NCBI GenBank assembly: GCA_903903925.1
Contig: CAIVAU010000147.1
Span: 1 to 59,641, forward strand
DNA length: 59,641 nucleotides
Direction of reading: 5' to 3'
DNA from: an uncultured cyanobacterium
Lineage (GTDB): Bacteria; Cyanobacteriota; Cyanobacteriia; Cyanobacteriales; Nostocaceae
A program made the position numbers and the translations under genes. Under the pieces are notes generated by a model, which was given only the letters and a program-made list of their open reading frames with translations, had not been told where the DNA came from and did no database searches. Shown piece by piece: positions 25,641 to 35,842 of this stretch; position 1 is the first letter of the stretch; each line of letters opens with the position of its first letter.

Positions 25641-26036
25641 TTATTCTAGGAAATTAACTTTTCCTTCGGCAGTATGTATCAGCCAGTTATAAAGTTGATT
25701 CCCTTCAAGCCTCATAGGTGATTCAAGAGAACCTATCTCAATCCACTTGGCTTTTATTTTACCAAATCCTTTTGCTCCTCTTAAATTAGCTCCCGAAAGA
25801 CGAACGCCATCTAGTGTTGCACCACTAAAGTCAGCACCGCAAAGAAGAGAATTTTCAAGATTACAATTCACAAGGTAAGAATCTCTTAAATCAGCCTCCT
25901 CATTTATTAATATGATTGACAAAATTTTAATAACCTCAAAATATATTAAATATTCTAAGTATATCATTTCACTATGGATACCATCGAATTTGACTAGACC
26001 ACCCTTTAGCCTCAATGACAGTTTTAAGCTGTTCAA
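25641..26036 (-). CDS. Pentapeptide-repeat protein, possibly frameshifted at the 5' end
   Basis: The recognisable part is a short pentapeptide-repeat block (ADLRDSYLVNCNLENSLLC, then GADFSGATLDGVRLSGANLRGAK), followed by a GKIKAKWIEIGSLESP tail. The first ~20 residues are Leu/Lys-rich and unlike the family. In the next frame the same DNA reads LNQTHLEQLKTVIEAKG, a more plausible protein sequence, so a 1-nt indel near 25990-26005 probably broke the gene. The C-terminal sequence YNWLIHTAEGKVNFLE ends normally. Function unknown. Confidence 0.5.
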   Translation of the reverse strand: MNSLKLSLRLKGGLVKFDGIHSEMIYLEYLIYFEVIKILSIILINEEADLRDSYLVNCNLENSLLCGADFSGATLDGVRLSGANLRGAKGFGKIKAKWIEIGSLESPMRLEGNQLYNWLIHTAEGKVNFLE

Positions 26037-26047
26037 GATGTGTTTGA

Positions 26048-26539
26048 TTAAGCTGGGTTGTGTCTAAACATTTCTTGTCGCCGCATGGGCATGGCGTCAA
26101 TTTCATTAAAAATAGCGTTTGCCTTAACAGGCTCACTATCACTACGCTTTGTACCCCCGTCTTTGCCTACCAAAATTACACGAAAATCTGAGTTGCCAAC
26201 ACCAAAGCGATCGCGCAAATGAGCAGCAGAAGAAGAATCTATTTGCTGTCCATTGGCATAGCTGTTACCGTGTGCAAAAACTCGAACGAGAACCAAATCT
26301 CGGGTGGCAAAACCTTGTTTTTGCTGGGCAAAGAGTTGCATCTGCTGCTGATAAGCACGGTTTTGCTCAGATGGTGCAAAGACAAGCAGCAGGCGATTTT
26401 TCCATTTTTGGGAACTCAAGCTAAATGAGGACGTCCTCACGACATGATTGTTAGAAGCTTCGGAAGCACTAGCTTTGCTCACCGGAGATAGAACAAGACA
26501 GACGAGTAGAGGAAAGGCAATTAGTACTGACTTATTCAC
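26048..26539 (-). CDS. Secreted DUF4174-family protein
   Basis: The 163-aa product has a signal peptide (MNKSVLIAFPLLVCLVLSPV) and a DUF4174 domain with KNRLLLVFAPSEQNRAYQQQ, LVLVRVFAHG and the closing FNEIDAMPMRRQEMF motif. The fold is thioredoxin-like, but no CxxC is present. It is exported, and its role is unknown. It ends 12 bp before the pentapeptide frame on the same strand. Confidence 0.85.
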   Translation of the reverse strand: MNKSVLIAFPLLVCLVLSPVSKASASEASNNHVVRTSSFSLSSQKWKNRLLLVFAPSEQNRAYQQQMQLFAQQKQGFATRDLVLVRVFAHGNSYANGQQIDSSSAAHLRDRFGVGNSDFRVILVGKDGGTKRSDSEPVKANAIFNEIDAMPMRRQEMFRHNPA

Positions 26540-26559
26540 AGTTTGTCACACTTGGCTAA

Positions 26560-26703
26560 TTAAGATTGTTGAGCTATTTTAAAGTCCTTAATCAGCCCTG
26601 AACATCCTACGATAGGATTAATTAGGACGATCCAGATGATATCCACAAAGTGCCAGTAGATTTCTACCATTTCAATGCCAGTGTGTTTAGTAGCAAGGAA
26701 ACA
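26560..26703 (-). pseudogene. C-terminal fragment of cytochrome c oxidase subunit III
   Basis: The conceptual product reads FLATKHTGIEMVEIYWHFVD, then IIWIVL, which is the conserved end of CoxC/CtaE with its helix VII motif. The final part (INPIVGCSGLIKDF) is out of family. A stop lies directly upstream in frame and no start is available. Only about 47 codons remain, with no other cox gene in the window, so this is a relic. Confidence 0.6.
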
Positions 26704-26718
26704 TTAGAGACCACTTAC

Positions 26719-27330
26719 CTAGCTGGCGCGTGTGCGATCTGTGGAGATAAGTTCAATCTCATAACGCAACTCAGCAATTGTGGCAAAATATAATACTTCA
26801 TCGGATGACGGTTGGTAGACGTAAAAACCAAGCTGACCGCCATTTATCTCCAAAAATCTTTGGTATAGCTCTCTTTTGCTGATCGCAAAATCTTTTAGAT
26901 TGGCAGGGCTTGCAAGCTGCTTTACCTCATAAGGTCTAAACCTATTTATGTGGGTCATTTCATAAATTAGGTAAGACTCATCTAGGGGTTCTGTGGGATT
27001 AATAGCTTGTTCAGAGACAAACACTTCTATCGGACCACTTGGTTTAAGAGTCGTAACCTCAGCCAAACCATTTAAATCTTTAAGCTTGACCTTGACGAAC
27101 TGTAAAGTAGGTCCACAATAGTAAAACTTGTGCTTAAAGATATCCGCTAAGTAGTACCCTGTGCTTCCACCAGTCAACTTAAAAAGGTTATAGACGATTT
27201 TCTTGTGGGTTAACCGTTGCTTCCATATCTCTTCTTCAGAATATTGGTCAAAGTCTGAGAATTTAATGTAGAACCATAATTGTTCTACTTTCCGGTAAAT
27301 ACGATAATTCCATTTAGGCATTTCATCCAT
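26719..27330 (-). CDS. Hypothetical protein, 203 aa
   Basis: The product is rich in aromatic and charged residues (KWNYRIYRKVEQLWFYIKF, RELYQRFLEINGGQLGFYVY) and has no signal peptide or membrane helix. I do not recognise the family. It starts 3 bp after the stop of a 54-aa gene on the same strand, so the two form a unit. The C-terminus ends in TDRTRAS. Codon use is like that of neighbouring native genes. Confidence 0.65.
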   Translation of the reverse strand: MDEMPKWNYRIYRKVEQLWFYIKFSDFDQYSEEEIWKQRLTHKKIVYNLFKLTGGSTGYYLADIFKHKFYYCGPTLQFVKVKLKDLNGLAEVTTLKPSGPIEVFVSEQAINPTEPLDESYLIYEMTHINRFRPYEVKQLASPANLKDFAISKRELYQRFLEINGGQLGFYVYQPSSDEVLYFATIAELRYEIELISTDRTRAS

Positions 27331-27333
27331 TGC

Positions 27334-27498
27334 TTAATCCTGCTTGAAAATATCTGGATCGTCGTCCAATCCGTTCCCGGACTCAGTTGTTAGTGGAGGT
27401 AAAGGCGGTGCTTCTTCAAACTCCTTGGATTCGGTTTTTCCATTTGGATTTGGCTCCTCTTCTGGTGGTTGGTAGGGATCTTTTGGGGAAAATGTCAT
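27334..27498 (-). CDS. Small acidic Pro-rich protein, 54 aa
   Basis: The translation begins MTFSPKDPYQPPEEEPNP and ends GLDDDPDIFKQD. It is strongly acidic and proline-rich, and probably disordered. The stop is 3 bp before the start of the 203-aa gene, which suggests translational coupling. No family is recognised. Confidence 0.5.
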   Translation of the reverse strand: MTFSPKDPYQPPEEEPNPNGKTESKEFEEAPPLPPLTTESGNGLDDDPDIFKQD

Positions 27499-27571
27499 CT
27501 AAAACCTCTTTTTGAGTTGTTACCTTTAGGATTATTTTCACTATTATCTGCCATAAAAGTTTTAAGTGAGT

Positions 27572-28063
27572 TTAACAATCTTGAGCTTCACAAGCACCGA
27601 TACTCACCCAGTTGCTAGAACCGTCAGCCCAATGTTCTTTTTTCCAAATCGGGGCATTGTGTTTAAGGGTATCAATTGCATAACGACAGGCTTCAAACGC
27701 CTCTTGGCGATGAGGACAACCCACAGCCACTAAAACGCTGATTTCCCCTATTTGCAAGCGTCCAATCCGGTGGTGAATCACTACACGATTCACATCGGAC
27801 CAATGAGAGCGAATATCAGCAGCAATTTGATAAAAAACTCGTAGTGCCATCGGTTCATATGCTTGATACTCTAGGGAAACCACGGGTTTACCATCAGTTT
27901 GATTACGAACCATTCCACTCATTATCACTACCGCTCCATTAGCCTCTTCGTTAGCTCTGAAGTAGACTTCTTCAATAGACAATGGTACAAAGGTAATGGC
28001 AAAACTGTCTTGGGCTCGTGGTTTAATGGGAGAGGCAAGTTTAGTTGTTAAAGCTGAGTTCAT
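27572..28063 (-). CDS. moaE: Molybdopterin synthase catalytic subunit
   Basis: The 163-aa product has the MoaE core: GAVVIMSGMVRNQTDGKPV, LEYQAYEPMA, HRIGRLQIGE and the lysine-rich active-site loop KHNAPIWKKEHW. With MoaD it inserts sulfur into precursor Z to form molybdopterin. The N-terminus is ~25 residues longer than E. coli MoaE, which is common in cyanobacteria. moaA lies 2.1 kb away, divergently oriented. The nearby Tat-exported enzyme at 17293-18015 needs the cofactor. Confidence 0.95.
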   Translation of the reverse strand: MNSALTTKLASPIKPRAQDSFAITFVPLSIEEVYFRANEEANGAVVIMSGMVRNQTDGKPVVSLEYQAYEPMALRVFYQIAADIRSHWSDVNRVVIHHRIGRLQIGEISVLVAVGCPHRQEAFEACRYAIDTLKHNAPIWKKEHWADGSSNWVSIGACEAQDC

Positions 28064-28119
28064 TTCGCTCTCTATTCTCTATTAAGTATTTATATTTTGA
28101 ATTTGCTTTAATTTTGGGG

Positions 28120-28767
28120 TCAGGAGTCAGGAGTCGGGTTATTTAAACGTTGTTTGAGATCACGGATAGCAGCGCTGGTGTTACGCGCGTAGGCAATTTG
28201 CACGCAACGAGCAATTGTATTCAACAAGTCAACGTTGGGAAAATAGCGGCTGTGGGTTTCCAGTTGGTAATCCGAACTTTGTAGCTGGTGAATCAATAAC
28301 TGCTGATTCCTAAATAACCAAACTTCAGGAACTCTATAGGGAAGATAATCCCGCACATCAGAATAACTGGTGACATCAATTTCAATGACTACATCTGGTA
28401 GTGGGTCTTGTTGCCAATCAATGCGTTTTTTCCCAGATACTGCTTGCCAGTTGTCAATATAAAAGCAATAATCTGGCTCAATTCCGCTTTTTTGGGGTAA
28501 GCTCATGGTGACAGGTGTAAACGCATCATATTCTTGCTGATTATGATCCAATAAATTTATCACAATGTTGGCGAGTAAATGAGCATCTCTACCATGTATT
28601 GGTAATGGCGACATCAGCAATACTTCTTCATTGCGGTATTTTATACGCGGAATTGACCCATCTCCCCGTTGGTCACATAGATGCTGATACTCTTGCCAAG
28701 TAGCAGGTAGGCGCACTACAGCACCAGGGGGTAATTGAGTCTTGTCTGGAGACACGAGGGTAAACAT
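28120..28767 (-). CDS. Uma2-family (DUF820) putative endonuclease
   Basis: The 215-aa product has the Uma2 pattern with PD-(D/E)xK-like residues in GIEPDYCFYIDNWQ and PDVVIEIDVTSYSD, and the usual LPYRVPEVWLFRN. These proteins are abundant in cyanobacteria, and their cellular role is unknown. The stop codon and last residues (PTPDS) are contributed by a GGAGTCA repeat at 28118-28135, so the 3' end has been reshaped by repeat insertion. Confidence 0.88.
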   Translation of the reverse strand: MFTLVSPDKTQLPPGAVVRLPATWQEYQHLCDQRGDGSIPRIKYRNEEVLLMSPLPIHGRDAHLLANIVINLLDHNQQEYDAFTPVTMSLPQKSGIEPDYCFYIDNWQAVSGKKRIDWQQDPLPDVVIEIDVTSYSDVRDYLPYRVPEVWLFRNQQLLIHQLQSSDYQLETHSRYFPNVDLLNTIARCVQIAYARNTSAAIRDLKQRLNNPTPDS

Positions 28768-28818
28768 AACTGATGTTTCCTTTGACAGCGTATACCGTCA
28801 TGATAACAAGGGGTAGTT

Positions 28819-28942
28819 ACTGGGGACTGGGTACTGGGGACTGGGGACTGGGTACTGGGGACTGGGGACTGGGGACTGGGGACTGGGGACTGGGTACTTC
28901 TTCCCAATCGCCAGTCCCCAATCGCCAATCCCCAATCTCCAG
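28819..28942. repeat. Heptanucleotide arrays in opposite orientation (GGGGACT)n
   Basis: About eleven GGGGACT/GGGTACT units (28819-28898) are followed by inverse-oriented CAGTCCCC/CAATCCCC units (28902-28942). The two halves can pair into a long imperfect hairpin between the Uma2 gene and the next gene. Confidence 0.9.
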
Positions 28943-28944
28943 TG

Positions 28945-30021
28945 CTAGTTTGTTTCCTGAATTTGTAACCGGATGGTACGCTCAGTTGCAGCACCAATTT
29001 GCACTTCCATAATTTCACCACCAAAGGGTTCTAAGCACTCTAGAAGCGATCGCAGTCTCGGTGTACTTGCACCTGTATCCACATACAACCGATCTGATAA
29101 GTTACTAATGCGCTTCCAAGTCATGTACAGCTTGGCGATAGTTTGTTCTATTTGGGATGCTTGATTTACCAAGTCAGCGGCTATGTTCAAACAGCCGACT
29201 CTTTGCGCTTCTTCTAAGGCTTTTTCAATGTCAATTTCTGCTGCATTCAGCGCTTGTACAGCAGCAGCAGCTTTTAGATATTTTGCCAAGTTACGTGCTT
29301 CTGTCGTTGCCTGTTTCAGGGTATCTACATCTGGGTTAGCAGCAATTTCCTTTTGGATCACTGTTTGATGAGATTCTGGCAGTTTCTCCATTTCCTTCAC
29401 CAGTGGGGCAATATAACGGGGAGGAAGGGTGTTATCTGCTGCTTTAGCTTTTACTTGTTCTGGGAGCAAATCAGAAGACATTGCTGTCCACTCATCATTG
29501 ATTTGACGCACTTCGCGCCTTGTAATGCGATCGCCTTTTTGTGCTGCTTCACTTACCATCTGCTGAACTTCTGGGGCTGCTTTAGCAGTTTCCACAAATG
29601 CCCGCTTGCTAAAGTTATTAATACTTCCTGGGTCTAGTCTTCCCTCTTCTAAGAGAGTGTCAGCACTATTAGCCAGTTGAATCCAAGCATAAGCTTGACT
29701 TTTGCTGATCTCTCGTTCTTTGAGCCAACTGAGAAAGCCAGTACCCCGTCCGTCACCGCCTTTTTTCTCTCTGTCGCGGATAGCCCGTAAAATTCGCCCC
29801 CGCCAGATTTCGGTTTGTAAGTCAAAGCGATCGCACACCTGCCAAGCTACATCCAACTGCTGTTGAAATTCCGGTTCGGCAATTTCCTCATCTTCTGGGT
29901 CAGGCAGTTGGAATGTTAAATCTGCTGGCTGCTGCAGGGCTGCTGCCAGGTCATCGATAGATTCGTTATAGTCCACGACTTCTAGCTTACTATTATATGC
30001 GATCGGCTTATTATCACACAA
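28945..30021 (-). CDS. Hypothetical cyanobacterial protein, 358 aa
   Basis: A central section (WRGRILRAIRDREKKGG, GFLSWLKEREISKSQAYAWI) looks like a helix-turn-helix region as in DUF3102-like proteins. It is followed by long helical segments (AKYLKAAAAVQALNAAEIDI, CLNIAADLVNQASQIEQ) and a beta-rich tail. No membrane helix or catalytic motif is seen. DNA binding is a guess from the HTH-like segment. It is divergent from moaA with a 156-bp gap. Confidence 0.7.
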   Translation of the reverse strand: MCDNKPIAYNSKLEVVDYNESIDDLAAALQQPADLTFQLPDPEDEEIAEPEFQQQLDVAWQVCDRFDLQTEIWRGRILRAIRDREKKGGDGRGTGFLSWLKEREISKSQAYAWIQLANSADTLLEEGRLDPGSINNFSKRAFVETAKAAPEVQQMVSEAAQKGDRITRREVRQINDEWTAMSSDLLPEQVKAKAADNTLPPRYIAPLVKEMEKLPESHQTVIQKEIAANPDVDTLKQATTEARNLAKYLKAAAAVQALNAAEIDIEKALEEAQRVGCLNIAADLVNQASQIEQTIAKLYMTWKRISNLSDRLYVDTGASTPRLRSLLECLEPFGGEIMEVQIGAATERTIRLQIQETN

Positions 30022-30177
30022 TCTGTAGACGCAAAATGTTTACAGCATTTATGAAAGTCAGCAGATGAAAATTATACAGGAAAAATTTCAAAATGCCTTA
30101 TAAATAAATTTTAAGTTATGAATCGCTAGAATGATTTCAGCAAGGTTACTGCTTGATCGCTCATCATCAAAAAAACC

Positions 30178-31167
30178 ATGAACCAGGTAGACTACCTCCG
30201 GATTAGCTTAATAGATCGCTGCAATTTCCGTTGTCAATACTGTATGCCGGAGGGGGCAGAGCTAGATTATATCCTCAAGCAACAGTTGTTGACTGATGAG
30301 GAACTACTCACCCTACTTGAATTCGTGTTTATTCCTGTTGGATTGACCCGGTTTCGCTTAACTGGCGGGGAACCCCTACTACGCCCCCGTGTGTTGGAGT
30401 TGGTAGGGGCGATCGCTTCCCTCCCTCAAACCCAAGACCTCTCCATGACAACCAACGGCTTTTTACTTGCTCCAATGGCACAAAGCCTTTATAATGCCGG
30501 GTTACGGAGAATTAATATTAGCTTGGACTCTCTAGATCCAGATACCTTTAACCAAATTATTGGTAACCAAGGTCGTGGGCGTTGGCAACAAGTTTGGGAT
30601 GGCATTCAAGCCGCCTATCAAGTGGGATTTAACCCGCTAAAACTTAATGTTGTGGTCATTCCTGGTGTCAACGATCGCGAAATTCTCGACTTAGCAGCCC
30701 TCACAATTGACAAGCAATGGCACGTCCGGTTTATTGAGTTTATGCCGATTGGTAATGCTCACTTGTTTGGCGATCGCGGTTGGATACCTTCAGAAGAGAT
30801 CCGGCAACGTATCCGCTATCGTTGGGGGTTGACAGAATCTCAAGTTTGTGGTAATGGCCCTGCTGATGTGTTTCAAATTCCTGGAGCCCAAGGGACACTG
30901 GGATTTATCAGTCAGATGTCGGAGTGTTTTTGCGATCGTTGTAACCGGATGCGACTTTCTGCTGATGGCTGGCTGCGTCCCTGTTTATTAAATGAAGCTG
31001 GTCAAATAGACTTAAAAACTGCTCTCCGTAATGGTATCAGTACTGCCCACCTACGAGAGCAGGTGAGAAAATTGCTAGAAATTAAGCCAGAAATCAACTT
31101 CAAGCAGCGTGACCCTGGTAATACCAAAGGCACTTACACCCGTACCATGTCACAGATTGGAGGATGA
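30178..31167 (+). CDS. moaA: GTP 3',8-cyclase (radical SAM)
   Basis: The 329-aa product has the radical-SAM cluster motif Cys15-x3-Cys19-x2-Cys22 ([14 protein letters not shown]) and the C-terminal second cluster ([22 protein letters not shown]), with [12 protein letters not shown] for SAM binding. It lacks the C-terminal Gly-Gly of some homologues but ends SQIGG, which provides it. MoaA converts GTP into the first intermediate of molybdenum cofactor synthesis. It is convergent with rpsD across a repeat-filled gap. Confidence 0.97.
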   Translation: MNQVDYLRISLIDRCNFRCQYCMPEGAELDYILKQQLLTDEELLTLLEFVFIPVGLTRFRLTGGEPLLRPRVLELVGAIASLPQTQDLSMTTNGFLLAPMAQSLYNAGLRRINISLDSLDPDTFNQIIGNQGRGRWQQVWDGIQAAYQVGFNPLKLNVVVIPGVNDREILDLAALTIDKQWHVRFIEFMPIGNAHLFGDRGWIPSEEIRQRIRYRWGLTESQVCGNGPADVFQIPGAQGTLGFISQMSECFCDRCNRMRLSADGWLRPCLLNEAGQIDLKTALRNGISTAHLREQVRKLLEIKPEINFKQRDPGNTKGTYTRTMSQIGG

Positions 31168-31232
31168 AATGAATTATGAATTATGAAATGAATTATAAAT
31201 TATTCATAATTCATAATTCATATTTCATAATT
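31164..31232. repeat. Inverted ATGAATT-type tandem repeat between moaA and rpsD
   Basis: Units of ATGAATT run forward (31166-31200) and then backward as AATTCAT (31201-31225). They form an imperfect AT-rich hairpin between two convergent genes and overlap the last bases of moaA. It may serve as a two-way terminator. Confidence 0.75.
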
Positions 31233-31235
31233 TCT

Positions 31236-31844
31236 TTACGCTTGGCGTGAGTAGTATTCGACGACGAGTAGTTCGTTGACTTGTAGTGCCACCCACTCGC
31301 GTTCAACAACGCCATTGACTTTACCAACCATTTTGTTTTTGTCAAACTCTAGATGGGTGGGGAGGTTAGCTAAGCCAGGATATTGTAAGTTGGCTTCTAC
31401 TAATTTCCGCGATTGTTCTCGGTTTCTGACCGCGATTTCTTCTCCAGGACGGCACTGGTAACTGGCTATGTTGACTGTGCGACTATTAACTGTCACATGG
31501 CCATGATTCACCAGCTGACGCGCTGCTGGAATGGTAGGAGCCATTCCCATGCGAAAAATGGTGTTATCCAGGCGCATTTCTAGCAATTGCAGCAGGACTT
31601 GTCCGGTGGAGCCAGTAACACGTCTGGCTTTACGTACATAGCGTAGCAGTTGCTTTTCGGTCAAACCATAATTAAAGCGAAGTTTTTGCTTTTCCTCTAG
31701 GCGGATAGCGTACTCAGATCGCTTCTTGCGGTTCTGACCATGTTGACCAGGTGGATAAGCGCGTCTGGCGCTTTTACGAGTTAATCCTGGTAGGTCGCCT
31801 AGACGACGTACAATTCTAAGGCGAGGTCCTCTATATCGGGACAT
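31236..31844 (-). CDS. rpsD: 30S ribosomal protein S4
   Basis: The 202-aa product is a full-length S4, starting [20 protein letters not shown] and carrying the S4 RNA-binding motif [20 protein letters not shown], then [10 protein letters not shown]4 binds 16S rRNA early in small-subunit assembly and can regulate its own operon elsewhere. Here it stands alone, as is common in cyanobacteria. Confidence 0.98.
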   Translation of the reverse strand: MSRYRGPRLRIVRRLGDLPGLTRKSARRAYPPGQHGQNRKKRSEYAIRLEEKQKLRFNYGLTEKQLLRYVRKARRVTGSTGQVLLQLLEMRLDNTIFRMGMAPTIPAARQLVNHGHVTVNSRTVNIASYQCRPGEEIAVRNREQSRKLVEANLQYPGLANLPTHLEFDKNKMVGKVNGVVEREWVALQVNELLVVEYYSRQA

Positions 31845-31978
31845 GAGTTTCCTTTCTTTTAATCCTTGTCAAACTTTACCCAGACATACTATTTTACATA
31901 CGAAAAATCATTATTGCCAAAAATTTTGTTCGTTGTTTGTGATTTATTAACTGGCGTTGAAGAAACACCCACCCTGCG

Positions 31979-32060
31979 GGAAGTCAAAAGTCAAAAGTCA
32001 AAAGTCAAAAAAAACAAAACTCCCCAGTCCCCAGTTCCCAGTCCCCAGTTCCCACTCCTA
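31979..32060. repeat. Tandem repeats (AGTCAAA)n and (CCCCAGT)n
   Basis: Four AGTCAAA units (31981-32010) are followed by CCCCAGT/TCCCAGT/CACTCCT units up to about 32068. An ORF crossing this array looks non-coding and was not called. Confidence 0.85.
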
Positions 32061-32116
32061 ACTCCTGAAGATGCGGTAGCATAGCCTTGGGTGTTTGGAT
32101 TCAGAACGGAACAGAA

Positions 32117-32914
32117 ATGTTAGGAAACACACTGAGCAAATATATGGAAAGCCTTAAAGCTGGAATACCCTCTTTTTTTCCCGTGAATGATGGGGGTAAA
32201 CAGGGAGGTTCTGCCTGCACAATAAAGTTAAGTACTAAACCGATTGGGCTTTTTGCACCAGCGTTAGCGATGGTTGGATTGTTGGCAACTTCCTTACCCA
32301 GTAAGGCTGTTGTGACTGCTAATTCCTACAATCAGGACGTTAATGCCTCGTACTACAATGAGTACCGTGTCTGTGCTGCTCGACTTTTAAGTGTGAACGT
32401 AGGGGCGGAAGCAGCATCACAAGCTTGTAGCAGAGCATTGCGTCCAAGAGATGTTTCTTTATGCGTAGTGGATATTCAGAAGCATACGCAAATTCCATCG
32501 GCAGATGCGCTTTCATCCTGCACGCGGGCACGGCTTCCTAGAGATTTATCTAGGTGCGTAGTGGGGATCAATCGGTATACTAAAGAAGCCGTTAACCCAA
32601 TGGTTTTAAATTACTGTGGCCGTAGTTTGTTGCCTGTGACCTTTGCACAATGTGTCGTGGGTTTGCGGGCTGAAATCGATTTTTCCCCTAGCCAGGCGAT
32701 GGATACTTGTATCGATGCTAGCGATCGCGTCAGCGGTTTTCTACCTAATTTTATCCCAGCATCTGCCGGAACAGCACCATTTAACCCAGTTCCAGTCATT
32801 CCCTCAGTTCCGGTCGGTCCTCCAGGCGTTGCAACTCCGGATAATCCTGGTGGTGCAAATCCAGCTAATCCAGGCAACCTAACTCCAGTCAATCCTGGTT
32901 CAGGCAGAAGATAA
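32117..32914 (+). CDS. Secreted Cys-repeat protein with Pro/Gly-rich tail
   Basis: The product is 265 aa from the ATG at 32117. A long N-terminal region precedes a signal-like helix (APALAMVGLLATSLPSKA). The mature part has four to five repeats of ~37 residues with Cys at fixed places (CSRALRPRDVSLCVVDIQ, CTRARLPRDLSRCVVGIN, CGRSLLPVTFAQCVVGL). The tail is Pro/Gly/Asn-rich and ends NPGSGRR. I recall similar exported cyanobacterial proteins but no function. It is next to, and convergent with, hetR. Confidence 0.75.
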   Translation: MLGNTLSKYMESLKAGIPSFFPVNDGGKQGGSACTIKLSTKPIGLFAPALAMVGLLATSLPSKAVVTANSYNQDVNASYYNEYRVCAARLLSVNVGAEAASQACSRALRPRDVSLCVVDIQKHTQIPSADALSSCTRARLPRDLSRCVVGINRYTKEAVNPMVLNYCGRSLLPVTFAQCVVGLRAEIDFSPSQAMDTCIDASDRVSGFLPNFIPASAGTAPFNPVPVIPSVPVGPPGVATPDNPGGANPANPGNLTPVNPGSGRR

Positions 32915-33130
32915 AAGCACACAACAGTTGACGACGAGCTGCGCCACGTTTATTGGGTATTCCGAAGTTTAAAACTCCGGAAGCCCCAAAGCTAAGTTAT
33001 CAGCGCTACAGGAAACTGCCCGTCGTCGATGCTCTAACTTGGGACATTGAATCCACCATTGAGGGATTCAAGATCGATATAATTGCTCTTGAAAAATTGC
33101 AGCTAAGGAAAAAGTTACTGTACTGTAAAT

Positions 33131-35084
<1,954 letters not shown>

Positions 35085-35408
35085 CTACATATACTGTGTT
35101 AAAGTCTTAACCAAGGTTGTTTTTGGTACTGCACCGACAACTGTATCAACTTGCCGACCGTCTTTAAACACCATCAGTGTCGGAATGCTGCGGATTCCAT
35201 AATGGCTGGCTACAGTGGGATTTTCATCAGTGTTCAGCTTCACTACTTTTACCTGTCCTTCGTAGTCAGTGGCAACTTCTTCTACCACAGGAGCCACCAT
35301 CCGACAAGGACCACACCAAGGTGCCCAAAAATCGACCAACACGGGAACTTCACTATCAAGAACTTCTTTGTCAAATGTGGCTTCTGTCACAGTCGTAATA
35401 GATGACAT
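35085..35408 (-). CDS. trxA: Thioredoxin
   Basis: The 107-aa product is a classic thioredoxin with active site Cys32-Gly-Pro-Cys35 ([16 protein letters not shown]) and cis-Pro in [13 protein letters not shown]. It reduces disulfides in target enzymes. It is transcribed divergently from an ArsR-family gene with a short shared control region containing a perfect palindrome. This suggests redox- or metal-dependent regulation by that repressor. A GGAGGGCGAG ribosome site precedes the ATG. Confidence 0.97.
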   Translation of the reverse strand: MSSITTVTEATFDKEVLDSEVPVLVDFWAPWCGPCRMVAPVVEEVATDYEGQVKVVKLNTDENPTVASHYGIRSIPTLMVFKDGRQVDTVVGAVPKTTLVKTLTQYM

Positions 35409-35439
35409 ACTCGCCCTCCTTTATGATTATTATTCAATA

Positions 35440-35456
35440 ATTCGATTTAATCGAAT
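35440..35456. promoter_or_regulatory. Palindromic operator between trxA and arsR
   Basis: ATTCGAT-TTA-ATCGAAT is a perfect 7-bp inverted repeat in the 85-bp divergent region. It has the size and AT-rich style of ArsR/SmtB operators (imperfect 12-2-12 type) and probably binds the adjacent regulator to control both genes. Confidence 0.65.
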
Positions 35457-35493
35457 AAGTAAAATATAGTCTATTGTGTGTAATAATGCAAGT

Positions 35494-35829
35494 ATGAAAT
35501 TCCTCTATCACCCAGACCGAAAACATATATCTTTGGCAGGAGTGCTGTATGCCTTGGGCGATCCCGTGCGCTTGGAGATTGTGCGGCTGCTGGCGACCAA
35601 AGGAGAACACTGCTGTGCCGACTTCGATTTTGCGATCGCCAAGTCTACAATGTCAAACCACTTCAAGATTTTGCGAGAATCAGGCATACTATTGACTCGT
35701 AAAGAAGGGACACTGCACATGAATACGCTACGGCGAGAGGATTTAGAGGCGCTGTTTCCAGGGTTGCTTTATGCTGTGCTGCTATCAGCTCAACCGCTGC
35801 AGATTTGCCGAGATAAATCCATTGTGTGA
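35494..35829 (+). CDS. ArsR-family transcriptional regulator
   Basis: The product is 111 aa from MKFLYHPDRKH. A winged helix-turn-helix is visible (LGDPVRLEIVRLLATKGEHC, AKSTMSNHFKILRESGILL, then TRKEGTLHMNTL). Cysteines sit in GEHCCADFD and near the C-terminus (LQICRDK). The CC pair near the recognition helix could sense thiols or metals, but the standard ELCVCDL metal motif is absent. Its position opposite trxA suggests it controls thioredoxin. Confidence 0.88.
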   Translation: MKFLYHPDRKHISLAGVLYALGDPVRLEIVRLLATKGEHCCADFDFAIAKSTMSNHFKILRESGILLTRKEGTLHMNTLRREDLEALFPGLLYAVLLSAQPLQICRDKSIV

Positions 35830-35842
35830 AGGGATAAGAAGC

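Noticed and set aside
28773..29012. 79-aa frame rich in GLGTGDW
   Set aside because: It is the translation of the GGGGACT array.
31866..32084. 72-aa frame before the Cys-repeat protein
   Set aside because: Its second half is the translated AGTCAAA/CCCCAGT array.
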